NCBI GenBank assembly: GCA_905202115.1
Contig: CAJKQZ010000030.1
Location: 1-18,751 of the forward strand
Reading direction: 5' to 3'
Length of the DNA stretch: 18,751 nt
From: an uncultured Prevotellaceae bacterium
GTDB lineage: Bacteria > Bacteroidota > Bacteroidia > Bacteroidales > Bacteroidaceae
Shown here: positions 7,387 to 16,315 of the stretch, one piece after another
Layout of the letters: each line of letters starts with the position of its first letter
How positions within the stretch are numbered: position 1 is the first letter of the stretch
Made by a program: the position numbers and the translations under genes
The notes under the pieces: generated by a model
Seen by the model: only the letters and a program-made list of their open reading frames with translations
Told to the model about the DNA's origin: nothing
Databases searched by the model: none

Positions 7387-7725
7387 ATGCCTACGGTTGT
7401 TCCGAGATTTGAACCAAGCAGAACGAACGGTTTGCGCGGTTCTGTTTATTACCGTATTTATTATGGTCACAACCGCCGTATAGAATTTTCGTCGGGAATA
7501 TCCATTGCTTCTCACCGGTGGGATAAAGCAAAAGGCATGATAAACGGCGATGACGATGAATCCGCTGCCTTGCGGGAAAAAATAGCTGCCGATATAACGG
7601 CTATCGAAAAAATACTGGAAACCCGTAAGGCGCAAAAGGATATGTTCGGTACAGACTATGCAATAAGCGATGTAGTGACCGAGTTTAAGGAACAAAAGAA
7701 AAAACATGACAGCAAAAATGGGTGA
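7387..7725 (+). CDS. Orphan integrase arm-type DNA-binding domain (truncated tyrosine recombinase)
   Basis: A 112-residue protein resembling only the N-terminal arm-binding part of Bacteroides-type tyrosine recombinases: a short beta-rich segment (VYYRIYYGHNRRIEFSSGI), then the typical WDKAKGMI stretch, then a helix like the start of the SAM-like core-binding domain. The catalytic domain with its Arg/His/Tyr residues is absent; a TGA stops the frame at 7723-7725 and ugd follows at once. It may be a relic of an inserted element, or a retained small DNA-binding protein. It begins 32 bases after upxY and its end overlaps the upstream alternative ugd start at 7706, so it is embedded in the operon. 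The family match is by eye and moderately sure. Confidence 0.65.
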   Translation: MPTVVPRFEPSRTNGLRGSVYYRIYYGHNRRIEFSSGISIASHRWDKAKGMINGDDDESAALREKIAADITAIEKILETRKAQKDMFGTDYAISDVVTEFKEQKKKHDSKNG

Positions 7726-7735
7726 CAACGGAAAA

Positions 7736-9037
7736 ATGAATATCGCCGTAGCCGGTACGGGCTACGTGGGGCTTAGCATAGCCACGCTTCTTTCGCAGCA
7801 TAATCACGTTACGGCTGTCGATGTGATTCCGGCAAAGGTCGAACTTATAAACAAACGCAAGTCTCCTATTCAGGATGAGTATATCGAAAAGTATCTTGCC
7901 GAAAAGGAACTCGACCTTACTGCCACGCTCGACGGGGCGGCGGCCTATGCGAAAGCGGACTATGTGGTGATAGCCGCTCCTACGAACTACGATCCCGTGA
8001 AGAACTATTTCGACACTCATTGCATAGAAGACGTCATCGACCTCGTGTTGAGCGTCAACCCCGAGGCTGTGATGATTATCAAGTCTACAATTCCCGTTGG
8101 CTATTGCCGTAGCCTTTATCTGAGATACGCCCGAAAAGGCGTGAAGCGTCTCAATCTTCTTTTCTCGCCCGAATTTCTGCGCGAGAGCAAAGCGCTTTAC
8201 GACAACCTGTATCCGAGCCGGATAATAGTGGGCGTGCCTAAGATTATAGGCAATTCCGAGTTTGACGACGAGAACGAAGCCATAGGAAAGATAGCCGATT
8301 TGGATTTTCTTGGAAAAGCAGCCCGAAAGTTCGCGGAACTTCTTCGGCAGGGCGCTATAAAAGAGGAGATTCCCACACTTTTTATGGGATTGAAGGAAGC
8401 AGAGGCCGTAAAACTTTTTGCAAACACCTATCTTGCTCTGCGAGTAAGCTATTTCAACGAGCTCGACACTTATGCCGAGGTAAAGGGGCTCGATGCACAG
8501 GCGATTATTCAGGGCATTGGCCTCGACCCGCGCATAGGAACGCATTACAATAATCCTTCGTTCGGTTACGGCGGCTATTGCCTGCCGAAAGATACGAAAC
8601 AGTTGCTTGCCAATTATTCCGATGTGCCTCAGAACATGATGACTGCCATAGTTGAGAGCAACCGCACGCGCAAGGACTTCATTGCCGATCAGGTGCTGCA
8701 CAAGGCAGGTTATTATACGGCCTCGAGCCAATGGGACGCGCATAAGGAACAGTCCGTTACGGTGGGCGTTTATCGCCTTACGATGAAGTCGAACTCCGAC
8801 AATTTTCGTCAGTCGTCCATTCAGGGCGTTATGAAACGCATAAAAGCCAAAGGCGCGCAGGTGATAATCTATGAACCGACCCTCGAAAACGGAACTTCGT
8901 TCTTCGGCAGTACGGTAGTGAACGATCTCGCGCAATTTAAGTCGCAGAGCAACGCGATTATAGCCAACCGCTACGATTCCTGTCTCGACGACGTACAGGA
9001 GAAAGTCTATACCCGCGACATTTTCAAAAGAGATTGA
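7736..9037 (+). CDS. ugd: UDP-glucose 6-dehydrogenase
   Basis: A 433-residue NAD-dependent sugar dehydrogenase that oxidises UDP-glucose twice to UDP-glucuronate in the cytoplasm. The Rossmann glycines are at residues 7-12 (GTGYVG), LFSPEFLRE carries the substrate loop, the central helix has ANTYLALRVSYFNELD, and the catalytic Cys282 lies in GYGGYCLPKD. The UDP-binding third domain completes it. Length and motifs fit UDP-glucose rather than UDP-ManNAc dehydrogenases, but substrate is inferred. ATG 7736 is preferred because it puts the Rossmann strand at the N-terminus as in relatives and avoids overlapping the previous gene; ATG 7706 or 7718 are alternatives. The product feeds the epimerase that starts 6 bases after its stop. 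Confidence 0.92.
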   Translation: MNIAVAGTGYVGLSIATLLSQHNHVTAVDVIPAKVELINKRKSPIQDEYIEKYLAEKELDLTATLDGAAAYAKADYVVIAAPTNYDPVKNYFDTHCIEDVIDLVLSVNPEAVMIIKSTIPVGYCRSLYLRYARKGVKRLNLLFSPEFLRESKALYDNLYPSRIIVGVPKIIGNSEFDDENEAIGKIADLDFLGKAARKFAELLRQGAIKEEIPTLFMGLKEAEAVKLFANTYLALRVSYFNELDTYAEVKGLDAQAIIQGIGLDPRIGTHYNNPSFGYGGYCLPKDTKQLLANYSDVPQNMMTAIVESNRTRKDFIADQVLHKAGYYTASSQWDAHKEQSVTVGVYRLTMKSNSDNFRQSSIQGVMKRIKAKGAQVIIYEPTLENGTSFFGSTVVNDLAQFKSQSNAIIANRYDSCLDDVQEKVYTRDIFKRD

Positions 9038-9043
9038 ACGGAT

Positions 9044-10126
9044 ATGTTGGAATATAATGTTTGTCTTTCCGGAAAGACCGTTCTCGTAACGGGCGCGGCA
9101 GGTTTTATAGGAGCGAATCTTGCAAAACGTTTGCTCGCCGATTATAATGACGTGCGTGTAATTGGCATTGACAGTATAACCGATTATTACGACATCCGTT
9201 TGAAATACGAACGTCTCGACGAACTGAAAACTTTCGGCGGGCGTTTTGAGTTCGTGCATGCTTCTATAGCCGACAAAGCTGCGGTGGATGAAATATTCAA
9301 CCGTCATCATCCAGCTGTAGTGGTGAATCTTGCGGCACAGGCCGGCGTGCGCTACAGCATTACTAACCCCGGAGCATACGTTGAGAGTAATCTCATAGGT
9401 TTTTACAATATACTCGAAGCCTGCCGTCACAGCTACGACAACGGCAACAGCGGAGTGGAGCACCTTGTGTACGCTTCTTCTTCGAGCGTGTACGGCTCCA
9501 ACAAGAAAGTGCCTTATTCCACGGACGACAAGGTAGATAACCCCGTTAGTCTCTATGCTGCAACGAAAAAGAGCAACGAACTTATGGCTCATGCGTACAG
9601 CAAACTTTACAACATTCCTTCTACCGGGCTTCGTTTCTTCACGGTTTACGGTCCCTGCGGGCGTCCCGACATGGCTTACTTCGGGTTTACCGACAAACTT
9701 GTGCGCGGCGAAACCATTAAGATATTCAATTACGGAAACTGCAAGCGAGATTTTACCTACGTTGACGACATTGTCGAAGGTGTTGTGCGCGTAATGCAGC
9801 ACGCTCCCGAAAAGCGCAACGGTGAAGACGGTCTGCCGATACCTCCTTACAAGGTTTACAATATCGGAAACAATTCTCCCGAAAACCTGCTTGACTTCGT
9901 AACCATACTTCAGGAAGAGCTAATACGTGCCGGCGTACTTCCGGCCGATTATGACTTCGAAGCCCACAAGCAGCTCGTTCCCATGCAACCCGGTGACGTA
10001 CCCGTGACCTACGCCGACACCACTCCGCTCGAGCAAGACTTCGGCTTCCGTCCCTCGACCCCTCTCCGCACCGGCCTCCGCGCCTTCGCCGAGTGGTACG
10101 CCAAACGCTATTGCGCCAACAGGTAA
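9044..10126 (+). CDS. UDP-glucuronate 4-epimerase (extended SDR family)
   Basis: A 360-residue NAD(P)-dependent epimerase of the GalE/CapI type. The cofactor motif GAAGFIG is at residues 17-23 and the catalytic Tyr-x3-Lys is YAATK at 171-175, with the partner serines in YASSSSVYG. The sequence around RYSITNPGAY, VYGPCGRPDMA and CKRDFTYVDDI is typical of UDP-GlcA 4-epimerases, which give UDP-galacturonate. Its place directly after ugd, whose product is UDP-GlcA, supports that substrate over UDP-glucose. The last 150 or so bases are much richer in GC than what follows, and the locus turns AT-rich immediately after the stop. Confidence 0.9.
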   Translation: MLEYNVCLSGKTVLVTGAAGFIGANLAKRLLADYNDVRVIGIDSITDYYDIRLKYERLDELKTFGGRFEFVHASIADKAAVDEIFNRHHPAVVVNLAAQAGVRYSITNPGAYVESNLIGFYNILEACRHSYDNGNSGVEHLVYASSSSVYGSNKKVPYSTDDKVDNPVSLYAATKKSNELMAHAYSKLYNIPSTGLRFFTVYGPCGRPDMAYFGFTDKLVRGETIKIFNYGNCKRDFTYVDDIVEGVVRVMQHAPEKRNGEDGLPIPPYKVYNIGNNSPENLLDFVTILQEELIRAGVLPADYDFEAHKQLVPMQPGDVPVTYADTTPLEQDFGFRPSTPLRTGLRAFAEWYAKRYCANR

Positions 10127-10293
10127 CAGGTTCAGGAAATAAATATAACATCGATAATATCTTAATCGCGCGATTTACATGCTTTCGTTTATCTGTCAAT
10201 AAGTACTAGAAAATATTCGAGTAAAGGTTTCTGTATATTTTTTGCAACATTAGAAAAGCACTTCAATTTTTTCTGTTATAATTTGTAGAACTA

Positions 10294-10314
10294 CGCAAAA
10301 TTTGTGATTTTGCG
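10294..10314 (+). other. Hairpin in the gap before the polymerase gene
   Basis: CGCAAAAT (10294-10301) pairs exactly with ATTTTGCG (10307-10314) over a 5-nt loop. It lies in a gap of about 250 bases (10127-10374) with no gene. There is no clean T-run straight after it, so it may be an RNA structure in the operon rather than a terminator. Confidence 0.35.
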
Positions 10315-10374
10315 GCATTTCCGTTTTGTCGTAACCTTTTTTAATGCTGTATTCTGTTTGCTGACAGACAAATA

Positions 10375-11667
10375 ATGTCTCCTAATAATTTACAAACTTG
10401 TATACGTAATAAAATGGGAAGATTTTTATTGACCATGTTAATATTGTTTTTTGTGTTGATGTTTCATCTCTGGGATTATCAATACTTTGATATATATACT
10501 ATTGATTATGCAATTTCTTATTTTGTTATAACTTATTTTATATTTCGTTATATACATACAAGTGGAATTTTGTCTCTAGAGGTTTTTTTTAATGTTTTTG
10601 GCCTTTTATATTCTAATTTTTATATTTCACAATTGATTTCATTGAATCAGCAAATTTCAAGCAATATAGGATTTGCTATGTTTCTTTCACATTTAGCTAT
10701 TTTGTTTTTTAATGTATCATTTATTATCTTTAGATTTAAGAGGAATACATCTGCTAAAGTTGTTGGGAATAAATATGATTTACATACACAGAACGTATTG
10801 TTAACTTTCTTTCTTATATTGTGTGTTGCAACAGAAATATATGTTATCTTTAAACAAATAGGAATAGTCACATATTTTGAAGCAGAACGTGGCGGTAAGG
10901 CATTAATGATGTCAAATTATTCTAGCTTAACATTTTATAAGTTTGGTATTCCTCTTGTTTCTGTCGTGTCGTTGTATAACTATCTTTATTTTAAAAATAG
11001 ATACGATTTAATATTGTTCTTAATATCTTTCTTTTTTGCATTATTCAATTCTGTTTTAAGTGCTTCTAGAGCTGAGTTAATATCTCTATTTCTTCCTATT
11101 TTATTTTTATTTAATTATTTTGGGAAGATTAAAGAAAGAACTGTGATAATAATAGGTGTTATGGCTGTTGTTCTCTTTGGAGCATGGAAGTCTTTGTTCT
11201 GGGGAGAATTTAAATTGTCTTATGATAGTGAGTTTAATACTTGGTATGAGATATGTGATAATGTTCTAAAAAATCCTGATCGTAAATTGTTGTACGGGGA
11301 ATCGTATTTGACGACTTTGTATAATATAGTAATACCCTTTACTGATTCTCAGACTTTTTCTACTTGGTATCTTGAAAATTATGAATGGGAAGTTCTTGCA
11401 CGAGGTGGTGGCCGGGGCTTTTCCGCCGTACTTGAAGCATATATGAATTTTGATGTATTGGGAATCTTTTTTTTATATTGTTTTTATGGTTGGTTGATAG
11501 GTCGTTTAAATACCAATACGACTTTCAATACTTTTATATATCTGATAGTGATGACATCGCTTTTTCAATTTTTTCGCTCTGAATCATATTCGTTGTGGAA
11601 GAATATGATGTGGTTTAAAATATATCCTCTGACTATAATTTTTTTTATTTCAAAAAGGATTAGATAA
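10375..11667 (+). CDS. wzy: Wzy-like O-antigen/capsule repeat-unit polymerase
   Basis: A 430-residue, very hydrophobic protein with about 11-12 membrane segments and one large extracytoplasmic loop (about residues 280-360), the usual layout of Wzy polymerases, which join lipid-linked repeat units on the outer face of the inner membrane. The loop region carries GESYLTTLYN and RGGGRGFSAVLEAYMNF, resembling the conserved part of oligosaccharide repeat unit polymerases. Sequence identity in this family is low, so the call rests on topology and context (next to a flippase and glycosyltransferases). The gene is strongly AT-rich compared with the epimerase before it, suggesting separate ancestry. 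A later start at Met14 (10414) is possible. The specific linkage cannot be told. Confidence 0.8.
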   Translation: MSPNNLQTCIRNKMGRFLLTMLILFFVLMFHLWDYQYFDIYTIDYAISYFVITYFIFRYIHTSGILSLEVFFNVFGLLYSNFYISQLISLNQQISSNIGFAMFLSHLAILFFNVSFIIFRFKRNTSAKVVGNKYDLHTQNVLLTFFLILCVATEIYVIFKQIGIVTYFEAERGGKALMMSNYSSLTFYKFGIPLVSVVSLYNYLYFKNRYDLILFLISFFFALFNSVLSASRAELISLFLPILFLFNYFGKIKERTVIIIGVMAVVLFGAWKSLFWGEFKLSYDSEFNTWYEICDNVLKNPDRKLLYGESYLTTLYNIVIPFTDSQTFSTWYLENYEWEVLARGGGRGFSAVLEAYMNFDVLGIFFLYCFYGWLIGRLNTNTTFNTFIYLIVMTSLFQFFRSESYSLWKNMMWFKIYPLTIIFFISKRIR

Positions 11668-11689
11668 ATAGTTAGTGATAAAGACTTTT

Positions 11690-13195
11690 ATGAAAAGTTT
11701 AGGGTTCATTAAGAATGTATCTATAATCATCATATATGTTTTGTTGGCAAAGTTTCTTTCGTTTCTGATAGAACTTTTGTTTGCAATAAAGTTTGGAGCT
11801 AATGACCAGACTGATGCTTTTTTCATGGCCTATGGTATTATTCAGGTTCTTTATCCTATAATTTCAATAGGAATATGGAAAGTATTTATGCCAGAATACA
11901 AAACTAGAATAGCTTTAGGGCAACATGATGAGGCTTTATCGATAACAAATAAACTTCTCTTTATATTCTTATTAATTGTAGTTTTAATATCTGTCCTAAT
12001 AATTCTATATCCAACACTTTTGATACGTGTGTTTGCCCCTGGATTTAATTCTGTTAAGATGGCTGAATGTTCAATAATGTTACGAATTCTTTCTATTATT
12101 TTCTTCTTCAATACTATCGCTACATTTTGTTCTGTTATTCTTCAGGCTAACGGATGTTTTGGTCAATCACAGTTGAAAGAAGTTGTTCAGCATATACCGC
12201 CTGTGGTATTTCTGTTCTTTTTTGCATATCAGTACGGAATTAATGGAGTCTCACTTTCCATAGTTTTTGGTGCGATTTTATCTGCGACAGTTGCATATTA
12301 CTATACGAAGAAGTTTTATAAAATTTGTTTTCCTAAGACTAAATTGTTTGATAAAGAAACAATAAAAATATTAAAATATGTACCGATTGCTTGTCTTAAT
12401 GCTATTATTAATCAAATTAATGGGATTGTTGATAGGGCTTTTTCTTCTATTCTTGGTGTAGGTACCTTAACTTATTTGAATTATGGAAGTCGTTTAATAC
12501 ATTTCTTTGATAGTATTTTTTCATCGGCAATAAGTACAGTTCTTTTTCCTCACATTACAGAGTTGGTAGCAAAACATGAAGAAGAAAAATTAAATATACT
12601 TATAAGAGATAGCATTATGATTATATCTGCATTTTTTATACCTATAAGTTTTTTTATTTTAATTTACCCTTATGAGCTAGTCGGCGCTGTTTTCGGATAT
12701 GGAAATTTTAATATTAGTGATGTAGCCTCTACTTCAACTGTCCTTATGATGTATGCAATAGGGCTTCCTGCTATGGGCGTAACAACTGTTATTAATGATT
12801 TTTTTTATGTGAAGAAAAGAGCGAGTGAATTGATGGTTACAACTATAATCTGTGTTGTGATCAATGCTATTTTAGATTTTATTTTAATTGGTAACTTGGG
12901 CGTTGCTGGACTAGCTTTAGCAACAAGTATATCTTATTATTTAGCTTTGTTTATGAAATTGATTATGCTGAAAAAGGATGTTAAAATAGACGGGATCTTG
13001 ATAAAGAATATTTTTCTTGTTATCGTTTTATCTTTTGTAGCGGTATTAGGCTGCCAACTACTTGGACGTTATATATCAGTACATAAAATTATAAAACTTG
13101 TGGTTATGTTAATAATATTCGGAATAATATACATAATTACTCTATTATCAGTTAGTAATTATTATCGTAATAGGGTAATATCAATCTTTAAATAA
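11690..13195 (+). CDS. MurJ/Wzx-like lipid-linked oligosaccharide flippase
   Basis: A 501-residue membrane protein of the MOP superfamily, with about 13-14 hydrophobic segments. The early part (FGANDQTDAFFMAY, then RVFAPGF and ILQANGCFGQSQ) resembles the MurJ/MviN branch more than classic Wzx. In a capsule locus its likely job is to move the undecaprenyl-linked repeat unit across the inner membrane. True MurJ, which moves lipid II, is normally encoded elsewhere, so a capsule-specific role is favoured. ATG 11690 is chosen; a GTG at 11675 would add five residues and start 7 bases after the wzy stop. The gene is AT-rich like wzy. Confidence 0.85.
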   Translation: MKSLGFIKNVSIIIIYVLLAKFLSFLIELLFAIKFGANDQTDAFFMAYGIIQVLYPIISIGIWKVFMPEYKTRIALGQHDEALSITNKLLFIFLLIVVLISVLIILYPTLLIRVFAPGFNSVKMAECSIMLRILSIIFFFNTIATFCSVILQANGCFGQSQLKEVVQHIPPVVFLFFFAYQYGINGVSLSIVFGAILSATVAYYYTKKFYKICFPKTKLFDKETIKILKYVPIACLNAIINQINGIVDRAFSSILGVGTLTYLNYGSRLIHFFDSIFSSAISTVLFPHITELVAKHEEEKLNILIRDSIMIISAFFIPISFFILIYPYELVGAVFGYGNFNISDVASTSTVLMMYAIGLPAMGVTTVINDFFYVKKRASELMVTTIICVVINAILDFILIGNLGVAGLALATSISYYLALFMKLIMLKKDVKIDGILIKNIFLVIVLSFVAVLGCQLLGRYISVHKIIKLVVMLIIFGIIYIITLLSVSNYYRNRVISIFK

Positions 13196-13202
13196 TGTTC
13201 TA

Positions 13203-13349
13203 ATGAAAACAACAATTTCACTCCGTGAGATACTAGCAATTGATCGCAAGCTGAATAGTTTTAGTTCTTATATGGTTCTGTATTGTTACAGAGTTGCACA
13301 TCACTTATATCTTAAAAAATCACCGCTTGCAAAATTATGGGGGGGGTAA
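13203..13349 (+). pseudogene. N-terminal fragment of the acetyltransferase, cut off at the G tract
   Basis: An ATG 7 bases after the flippase stop opens a 48-codon frame that starts MKTTISLREILAIDRKL and ends KLWGG before a TAA at 13347. It contains the helical YRVAHHLYL region typical of the N-terminus of CysE-like capsule acetyltransferases. The stop comes straight after eight G. With nine G (or six) the frame would continue into the hexapeptide domain, giving one protein of about 179 (or 178) residues, a normal length for the family. The fragment is therefore one half of a gene that is off, broken or misread at this point. Confidence 0.75.
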
Positions 13350-13741
13350 AGTATTTAATATACTCTTTTTTTAGATTGGATGCGCAAATCTCTGAAAAGG
13401 CGCAAATAGGAAAGAATATACGCCTTTTGCATAAAGGGATAGGAGTTGTGATTTCTTCTAAAGCGTTCATTGGCAATGGCGTTACGATATATCATCAGGT
13501 GACTGTTGGTATTAATGAAAATATTCCAGAAGAGCAACAATCTATATATATTGGAGATAATTGTTATCTGTCAGCAGGCTCTAAAATTATCAGTTGTCAT
13601 GTAGGGGCTAATAGTAAGATTGGCCCGAATGCAATTGTTTGGAAAAATGTTCCTGCTAATTCTTTAGTCGTAGGACAATCGATTTATAAAAACGAATATT
13701 ACACATCTGAAAAGGGTAAAGAAAAATCAATAAATTATTAG
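13337..13741 (+). CDS. CysE-like hexapeptide-repeat acetyltransferase body, frameshifted from its N-terminus
   Basis: This frame, opening at an ATG that overlaps the G tract, encodes 134 residues: a left-handed beta-helix of isoleucine-rich hexapeptides (KAQIGKNIRLLHKGIGVVIS, then AFIGNGVTIYHQVTVG and IYIGDNCYLSAGSKII). His32 in the LLHKGIG segment matches the catalytic-region His of serine acetyltransferase relatives. In capsule loci such enzymes usually O-acetylate a sugar using acetyl-CoA. As read, it lacks the N-terminal helices carried by the other frame (13203-13349), and whether it is made alone is doubtful. It ends 11 bases before the next glycosyltransferase gene. Confidence 0.75.
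   Translation: MGGVKYLIYSFFRLDAQISEKAQIGKNIRLLHKGIGVVISSKAFIGNGVTIYHQVTVGINENIPEEQQSIYIGDNCYLSAGSKIISCHVGANSKIGPNAIVWKNVPANSLVVGQSIYKNEYYTSEKGKEKSINY
13339..13346 (+). repeat. Run of eight G inside the acetyltransferase gene
   Basis: Eight consecutive G lie exactly where the two halves of the acetyltransferase change frame. Adding one G joins them; removing two also does. Runs like this slip during replication and are a known way of switching surface-modifying genes on and off. A sequencing or assembly length error in the run would look the same. Confidence 0.8.
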
Positions 13742-13752
13742 GCTAGGATAAC

Positions 13753-14844
13753 ATGAAGGTTCTTATTACGATATTGGATGCGATTACGGAAACGAGCATG
13801 CCTTTTAATGAATTTGTCCTTTATAGGGCGAATCATTTTAAGGATGAAAAGCAGATTCTGATTGTTTGCGATACAAAGAAGGAGTTGCCTAAGGTACAGA
13901 TTCCTGTCTCCATTACAATCGATAGGGTCGGATGGCATATCGGCAATTTGCGAAAAGCGATAAAAAGGCATATTAAAGAGTGCGAACTCCGGAACGAACC
14001 CTATGCGATTCACATGCATCAAAACAAATCGGCTGCACTGTCTTTCATTGCAATGGCCGGTACTAAATTCAAGCGTAAAGTGCTGTTTACTACTCATAGC
14101 ACGTTTTCCGGATACCAGTTTCATAATAAAGTCCAAAGTTTTTTCTGCGGTTTGGAGGCTAATTACGTCGTTTGTTGCAGCAACTCTGCATTTGCTGGTT
14201 ATCCCCAATTATTAAAAATGATCAAGTCTAAACATGCATACGCTATCCAGAATGGAGTAGACACGGAACGTATCGACACCTTTTTAACTACGAAAAATAA
14301 GACTTCTTCTGGTAAAATGCTATTTGTATACGTTGCACGAATGATTCCGGTAAAAAATCATGATTTTCTTATCAATGTAATTAAACGATGCGAAGATTGC
14401 GTGCATTTTGTTTTTATAGGAGCCACAAACCCCTGCATAATGAAAAGGATCGATGCCGAGGGGCTAAATAACCGCATAACGTGTACGGGACTTATACCAC
14501 GGAATCAAGTGTTTGAGCTGCTGCAAAAGTCGGACGTATACATTTCATCTTCTAAACTCGAAGGATTGCCGGTCTCGCTACTTGAAGGAATGTATGTCGG
14601 GTTGCCTGCCATATTATCGAATATTCCGCAGCATGCAGAAGTAAGCTGCAACGACGATTTTGTTCAATTACTTCCGTTGGTCGAAATGAAATGGGGCAAA
14701 GCTATTAATGATCTCGTAAGCAGGAGGGAGAGCCTGACACAGCTGGCTGTTGACAGCAAAAATTATATTAGGGAGAATTTTTCGCTCAAAAGGATGCACG
14801 AACAATACAATAAGATAATCGAAACCTTAAGAAACGAATTCTGA
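13753..14844 (+). CDS. GT4-family glycosyltransferase
   Basis: A 363-residue GT-B retaining glycosyltransferase that would add a sugar from a nucleotide donor to the growing lipid-linked repeat unit in the cytoplasm. The N-terminal acceptor domain shows HMHQNKSAALSFIAM and TTHSTFSGYQ. The C-terminal donor domain shows VYVARMIPVKNHDFLI, then the E-x7-E motif at Glu270 and Glu278 (EGLPVSLLE), typical of the family. Donor and acceptor are unknown. It is richer in GC than the genes on both sides (wzy, wzx and the kinases), suggesting a different source. The next gene starts one base after its stop. Confidence 0.9.
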   Translation: MKVLITILDAITETSMPFNEFVLYRANHFKDEKQILIVCDTKKELPKVQIPVSITIDRVGWHIGNLRKAIKRHIKECELRNEPYAIHMHQNKSAALSFIAMAGTKFKRKVLFTTHSTFSGYQFHNKVQSFFCGLEANYVVCCSNSAFAGYPQLLKMIKSKHAYAIQNGVDTERIDTFLTTKNKTSSGKMLFVYVARMIPVKNHDFLINVIKRCEDCVHFVFIGATNPCIMKRIDAEGLNNRITCTGLIPRNQVFELLQKSDVYISSSKLEGLPVSLLEGMYVGLPAILSNIPQHAEVSCNDDFVQLLPLVEMKWGKAINDLVSRRESLTQLAVDSKNYIRENFSLKRMHEQYNKIIETLRNEF

Positions 14845-14845
14845 T

Positions 14846-16315
14846 ATGTTGAAATCGATAAGAAGAATATTGGACGCTTTCGAGAAGAATGGCATTATTT
14901 ATTGCCATTGGAAAAGCAATGAGCATCTTGAAGATGCTTTGGCAGGTGATACCGATCTTGACATTCTTTTTTCCCCTCAGCAGAGGCAGCTGCTTGATCG
15001 GGTGCTAAATGAATGCGGGTTGAAAAGGTTTCGTGCGATGCCACTTATGCAGTATAACGCCATCGAGGACTATATTGGTTATGACAAGGAGAATTGTAAA
15101 ATATGGCATTTACATCTTCATTATAGGATGACTCTTGGTGAGCCACATTTGAAAGGTTATACGATAACACCTTATACTAATTATATATTGAATAGTCGTA
15201 TAATGACGACAGAAGGTATCTATAAATCTCATCCGGCAGTAGAGTATATCCTTTTGCTTATTAGAATGTCTTTAAAATTAAGGACAAGAGATTGGTTTCA
15301 AAAGGTTGGAAAAGATGATATTCTTGAAATTAAATGGCTTATAGAGCAATCTAATAGAGATTGTTTTGAGAAATGCGCAAAGGAAATGCTGCATGATGAG
15401 AAGGCTATTTCAGAAATAATGGAGCTTTACGGAAAAATTCTTTCCTGTAAAAATCAACTTCGACCTTTTAGAAGACAATTATTGAGAGTAATGAAGCCTT
15501 TCACTGCTAACAAATTGTTGAAATCAAGATTATTGAGAACAAAACGTGAAATTTTCTGGTTTTTAGGTGGTTTAGAGCGGAGGTTTAACCTAAATCCTAC
15601 AACTCCTTTTAGACGTGTTTCTCCATCGGGTGGATGCGTGGTGGCTTTTTTAGGTTGTGACGGAGCTGGGAAATCCACAACTCTTGATTATTTGTATCGT
15701 GAATATAAGAAAAAAATAGATGTTAAAACCATTTACTTTGGTAGTGGAGATGGAAGTAGTTCATTACTTCGTAAGCCATTGAAATTAATTGCACGCCGCA
15801 TTGGTGGAAAAGGCTTGGGTCATTCTATCGAAAAGGAATATAGTAAAAAGAAAATATCCATAAAGGCTCGATTATATTCTATTGCAAAGGTTATCTGGGC
15901 TGTAACACTAGCTATGGAAAAGAAAGAGAAGCTACAAGAGATGACAAAAGCGAGAAATCGCGGTATGCTTGTCTTGACCGACCGTTATCCACAAGTTGTA
16001 ATGTCAGGCTATAGTGATGGTCCACTTTTAACACGGTATTTGAAAAAAGAGCATGGTTTATTATATTATGTTGCTAAGTGGGAATATGATATTTATGAAT
16101 CATCAACTATCAATCCTCCTGATCTTACAATAAAACTGATTGTACCTGCCGAAATCGCTATTAAACGAAAGTCTGAGATGACAGTAGAAGAAATAGAGAA
16201 CAAAACAGCTGCTGTTATGGCTGTTAATGTGTCGCGAAATGAAATAATCGATACCTCTTATCCCAAAGAAGAAACATTAGGAAATATCATGCAGCTGATA
16301 TGGGATATCATATGA
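14846..16315 (+). CDS. Nucleotidyltransferase-like domain fused to a thymidylate-kinase-like P-loop domain
   Basis: A 489-residue two-domain protein. The N-terminal part (about residues 1-170) resembles polymerase-beta-type nucleotidyltransferases of polysaccharide loci: HWKSNEHL at 21-28, then G34-D-T-D37-L-D39, the metal-binding G..DxD motif. The C-terminal part (about 262-489) is a P-loop kinase: Walker A at 270-277 (GCDGAGKS), and Asp379-Arg-Tyr in TDRYPQ, as in thymidylate kinases. Ordinary dTMP synthesis is unlikely given the fusion and the capsule setting; phosphorylation or nucleotidylation of a sugar, lipid or glycan is possible but not shown. Its stop overlaps the next P-loop gene (ATGA). 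It is mostly AT-rich with a more GC-rich first 200 bases. Confidence 0.8.
   Translation: MLKSIRRILDAFEKNGIIYCHWKSNEHLEDALAGDTDLDILFSPQQRQLLDRVLNECGLKRFRAMPLMQYNAIEDYIGYDKENCKIWHLHLHYRMTLGEPHLKGYTITPYTNYILNSRIMTTEGIYKSHPAVEYILLLIRMSLKLRTRDWFQKVGKDDILEIKWLIEQSNRDCFEKCAKEMLHDEKAISEIMELYGKILSCKNQLRPFRRQLLRVMKPFTANKLLKSRLLRTKREIFWFLGGLERRFNLNPTTPFRRVSPSGGCVVAFLGCDGAGKSTTLDYLYREYKKKIDVKTIYFGSGDGSSSLLRKPLKLIARRIGGKGLGHSIEKEYSKKKISIKARLYSIAKVIWAVTLAMEKKEKLQEMTKARNRGMLVLTDRYPQVVMSGYSDGPLLTRYLKKEHGLLYYVAKWEYDIYESSTINPPDLTIKLIVPAEIAIKRKSEMTVEEIENKTAAVMAVNVSRNEIIDTSYPKEETLGNIMQLIWDII

Noticed and set aside
7685..9802. Antisense open frame of 705 codons opposite ugd and the epimerase
   Set aside because: It spans two clear genes and their junction; long but without motifs, so a codon-bias artefact.
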